From Scopulibacillus daqui (GTDB lineage Bacteria; Bacillota; Bacilli; Bacillales; Sporolactobacillaceae): a DNA stretch of 64,000 nt. Within the stretch, counting starts at the first letter, position 1. Each line of letters starts with the position of its first letter. Where the stretch lies: contig NZ_JAFBER010000005.1 in assembly GCF_016908855.1 (NCBI RefSeq), forward strand, positions 62,001 through 126,000, in the 5' to 3' direction. Positions 61,510 through 64,000 of this stretch are shown piece after piece. Both the position numbers and the translations under genes were made by a program. The notes beneath the pieces are model-generated. The model did not search any database. It saw nothing but the letters and a program-made list of their open reading frames with translations, and was not told the DNA's origin.

Positions 61510-62239
61510 ATTCAACAACCTCTAAGGCTTCCCGCAATGAAATCAAACGGGTATACAGCGCTTTGCCGATGATTGCCCCCGCTACACCGTCTTTCGATTT
61601 CCCGGCAAGCTTTTTGACATCCTCAATCGTTGACACGCCGCCAGAAGCAATGACATTTTGCCCCGTTTCAATCGCGAGCTGGGAAATAGCCTCAATGTTC
61701 GGTCCTTTTAATGTGCCGTCTCGGGATATATCTGTGTAAATAAAAGTTCTTGCTCCGGCTTCAGTCAGTCTCTTTGCTAATTCAATGTCTGTCGTTTCTG
61801 ATGTCTCTATCCAACCTTCAATCGCTACCTTTCCATCACGTACATCAATCCCAATCGCGATATGATCGGGGTACTCCCGCAGAGCCTCGTTAACGAATGC
61901 CGGTTCAGAAATGGCGGAACTCCCCAAGATCACACGTTTGACCCCGGCTCCTAAATAAGTGTCAACTGTCTTCATATCTCTAATGCCGCCGCCCGCTTCA
62001 ACAGGAATCGGCACCGATGAGGCGATCTCGCAAATCGTTTCCAGGTTAGCCGGCTTCCCTTCTTTCGCCCCATCCAAATCAACGAGATGGAGCCACTGCG
62101 CACCTTGTTCATAAAAAGATTTTGCGACGCTGACTGGTGAATCATGATAAACGGTCTCATGATTAAAATCGCCTTGATACAGGCGAACGCATCGCCCTCC
62201 ACGGATATCAATGGCGGGAAAGATGGTAAATTGCATCAT
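61499..62239 (-). CDS. hisA: ProFAR isomerase
   Basis: 246 residues, two possible adjacent ATGs. Barrel with Asp in [18 protein letters not shown] (about 9) and Asp in [16 protein letters not shown] (about 130). Isomerises ProFAR to PRFAR. The GGAG ribosome site is inside the end of hisH, which it overlaps. Confidence 0.96.
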   Translation of the reverse strand: MMQFTIFPAIDIRGGRCVRLYQGDFNHETVYHDSPVSVAKSFYEQGAQWLHLVDLDGAKEGKPANLETICEIASSVPIPVEAGGGIRDMKTVDTYLGAGVKRVILGSSAISEPAFVNEALREYPDHIAIGIDVRDGKVAIEGWIETSETTDIELAKRLTEAGARTFIYTDISRDGTLKGPNIEAISQLAIETGQNVIASGGVSTIEDVKKLAGKSKDGVAGAIIGKALYTRLISLREALEVVEYAD

Positions 62240-62855
62240 AAATCACTCCACGTTCGCTTAATTGGCAAAAATGCGATAATAAATTTAATCCGAACTCTCC
62301 GCTTTTTTCCGGATGAAACTGAGTGCCGAAAACTTTGCCCCGCCCGACGATCGCAGGTACTTCTATGCCATAATCGGCCGTTGCAATCAACAAGCTTTTA
62401 TCTTCTGTTTCGACGTAATATGAGTGAACAAAATAGGCATAATCCGCTTTAAGATGTTTGATCAGGGGCGCTTGCGGCTGGTAAACAATGAGCTCGTTCC
62501 ACCCCATATGAGGCACTTTATATCCTCCGGCGGGAAAGCGCCTGACTCGTCCCGGCAATAATTCGAGACCTTCTGTTAAACCATGCTCTTCACTTTCATT
62601 AAATAATAATTGCATGCCCAGACAAATGCCGAGGAGAGGTTTGCGCTTCGCGTAATCTTTAATAAATTCCACATGCCCGTCTGCATGCAATAGATTCATA
62701 GCATCTTTAAAGGCGCCGACACCAGGCAATATTAATCCGTCTGTCTCTTCAAGATGTGATTGCTTTGATGACACTAGGCCATCAACACCCAAACGTTTTA
62801 AAGCAGAAGCCACACTGTGTAAATTCCCCATCCCGTAATCTAAAATACCAATCAT
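62208..62855 (-). CDS. hisH: Imidazole glycerol phosphate synthase, glutamine amidotransferase subunit
   Basis: 215 residues. Class I glutaminase: PLLGICLGMQLLF with catalytic Cys (about 80), FVHSYYVET, and HPEKSGEFG with the His-Glu pair (about 185). It gives ammonia to HisF. The C-terminal [14 protein letters not shown] is longer than usual and overlaps hisA. Confidence 0.95.
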   Translation of the reverse strand: MIGILDYGMGNLHSVASALKRLGVDGLVSSKQSHLEETDGLILPGVGAFKDAMNLLHADGHVEFIKDYAKRKPLLGICLGMQLLFNESEEHGLTEGLELLPGRVRRFPAGGYKVPHMGWNELIVYQPQAPLIKHLKADYAYFVHSYYVETEDKSLLIATADYGIEVPAIVGRGKVFGTQFHPEKSGEFGLNLLSHFCQLSERGVIYDAIYHLSRH

Positions 62856-62856
62856 C

Positions 62857-63444
62857 TTACAGCATCCCTTTCGTTGAAGGTATTCCTTGCACTCGCGGAT
62901 CTATCGTTGACGCGGCATCGAGCGTTCGTCCCAGGGCTTTAAATATTGCCTCAATGATGTGATGTGTGTTTTTCCCGTAAAAAATTTTCACATGAAGATT
63001 CATTCGCGCTTCAATGGCAAGTTTGCATAAAAACTCATGAACGAGTTCAGAATCAAAAGTACCGACTTTTGGCGAAGGCAGTTCACCGTTAAATTCAAAG
63101 TGCGGACGGTCGCTTAAATCCGCGGCAACCATGACTAGCGCTTCATCCATCGGCAGCACCATGTGTCCATATCTCACAATGCCTTTCTTGGAACCAAGCG
63201 CTTCCCGAAACGCTTGGCCCAGACAAATCCCAACGTCCTCAGTTGTATGATGGTCATCTATCTCGGTGTCTCCGGAGGCCTTAACGTTCAAATTGAAAAG
63301 GCCATGCTTTGCAAAAAGGTTAAGCATATGGTTAAGAAACGGAACACCTGTCTCAACTTCTGCCAAACCTCCGCCATCTATTTCTAAAGAAAGGTCGATC
63401 TTTGTTTCTGAAGTTTTTCTATTTATGCGGGCTTCTCTTGTCAT
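62857..63444 (-). CDS. hisB: Imidazoleglycerol-phosphate dehydratase
   Basis: 195 residues from ATG 63444 behind GAGGTGATAGGG. Mn-binding motifs GVPFLNHMLNLFAKHG, DDHHTTEDVGICLG, and the second half LHVKIFYGKNTHHIIEAIFKA. Monofunctional. One base separates it from hisH. Confidence 0.97.
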   Translation of the reverse strand: MTREARINRKTSETKIDLSLEIDGGGLAEVETGVPFLNHMLNLFAKHGLFNLNVKASGDTEIDDHHTTEDVGICLGQAFREALGSKKGIVRYGHMVLPMDEALVMVAADLSDRPHFEFNGELPSPKVGTFDSELVHEFLCKLAIEARMNLHVKIFYGKNTHHIIEAIFKALGRTLDAASTIDPRVQGIPSTKGML

Positions 63445-63449
63445 CCCTA

Positions 63450-64000
63450 TCACCTCTTCAAACGTGCTTCAATGGCACGGGCATGCGCTTCAAGCCCTTC
63501 ATAACGGGCAAATCCAGCTATTTTTGCAGCGTTTTCTATTAAAGCTTCCCGGCTGTAACGAATCATGCTTGAACGCTTAATAAAACTTTCAACACTTAAC
63601 GGACTGCCGAATTTCGCAGTTCCATTTGTAGGAATGATATGGTTAGGACCTGCAAAGTAATCGCCAACAGGTTCAGTGCTGTAAGAACCGATAAAAATGG
63701 CGCCGGCATGTTTAATTGCTTTAAGTATTCTCTCTTCTGCCTTTTGTTCGACCATGATCTCAAGATGCTCAGGAGCCAATTGATTGACGATTTCCGCACC
63801 ATCTTCAAGGTGTTCCACCAGAATAATTTTTCCAAAGTCTTTGATTGAGCGTTCGGCAATCTCCTTTCTGGGCAGCATAGACAAAAGATTGGACATTTCG
63901 GATTCAACCGCCTTCCCCAAAGCCTCTGACGGCGTTACTAACACAGCCATTGACATAGGATCATGCTCCGCTTGTGATAAAAGATCGGCAGCAATCCAGT
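63450..64000 (-). CDS. hisD: Histidinol dehydrogenase, C-terminal part (window edge)
   Basis: The frame is open to the end of the window ([14 protein letters not shown] upstream of the first internal ATG), so the start lies outside. Motifs: [22 protein letters not shown] with active-site Glu/His, [31 protein letters not shown]. Oxidises histidinol to histidine. First visible gene of the his operon, which runs D-B-H-A-F-I. Confidence 0.95.
   Translation of the reverse strand, partial: WIAADLLSQAEHDPMSMAVLVTPSEALGKAVESEMSNLLSMLPRKEIAERSIKDFGKIILVEHLEDGAEIVNQLAPEHLEIMVEQKAEERILKAIKHAGAIFIGSYSTEPVGDYFAGPNHIIPTNGTAKFGSPLSVESFIKRSSMIRYSREALIENAAKIAGFARYEGLEAHARAIEARLKR

Overview
The window looks like a chromosomal segment of a spore-forming member of the Bacillales (Firmicutes). 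The gene order hisDBHAFI ... yvcD-trxB-nudix-rapZ-yvcK-whiA-crh / clpP / tRNA-Arg ... sigL-cggR-gap-pgk-tpi-gpmI-eno ... secG-est-rnr ... smpB-ssrA is the backbone I know from Bacillus. AGGAGG-type ribosome sites, TTG/GTG starts, a proline T-box, a Crh protein, CggR and CtsR operators and a YtaF-like protein fit this. The species is not identified; divergence from B. subtilis and the accessory content suggest a different genus or species.

Layout. 1-11 kb: a 5'-truncated aminotransferase, an HD hydrolase, a Gly/Gln-rich protein, ccdA, an aldehyde dehydrogenase, a paired SMR transporter, a DoxX protein, an AbrB-type membrane protein, a 46-residue protein, ytaF and an abrB-like regulator, with several gene-poor stretches. 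11-16.4 kb: an AT-rich accessory stretch downstream of the ssrA 3' end. It holds small unknown proteins, a YiiX-like hydrolase gene broken by one in-frame stop, a secreted two-cysteine protein followed by a small membrane protein (a possible toxin/immunity pair), an IS3-type transposase scrap, DinB, GNAT and a CYTH-domain stub. 16.4-26.4 kb: ssrA, smpB, a trehalose operon (EIIA-treP-treA-treR) with two TreR-type operators, rnr, est, secG and an L,D-transpeptidase. 26.6-32.3 kb: a GltT-like symporter, proBA under a T-box, and a frameshifted secreted-protein gene. 32.6-40 kb: the glycolytic operon cggR-gap-pgk-tpiA-gpmI-eno behind a clear CggR operator. 40-48.5 kb: a YwaF-like membrane protein, a glutaredoxin-like gene and rpoN, corA with an unusual leader, asnB, a polysaccharide deacetylase, a YdcF protein, tRNA-Arg(CCG) and an HMA protein. 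48.7-56.2 kb: clpP under a CtsR box, then crh, whiA, yvcK, rapZ, a Nudix gene, trxB and a TPR protein. 56.4-60 kb: a second accessory patch (LysE exporter with two tiny linked ORFs, PH-domain protein, small membrane proteins, XRE regulator). 60.1-64 kb: hisI, hisF, hisA, hisH, hisB and the C-terminal part of hisD.

How the parts relate. CggR, Crh, YvcK and RapZ are the control side of carbon metabolism and sit near the glycolytic genes. The trehalose genes form one inducible unit with their own EIIA and repressor. ClpP, SmpB, ssrA and RNase R are the ribosome-rescue and quality-control set. The most unusual items are the candidate toxin pair at 13.8-14.5 kb, the corA leader with a 43-codon upstream ORF and competing hairpins, an SMR partner lacking the conserved glutamate, and a palindromic motif shared by two distant upstream regions. 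All calls were made by reading the sequence; no database search was run.
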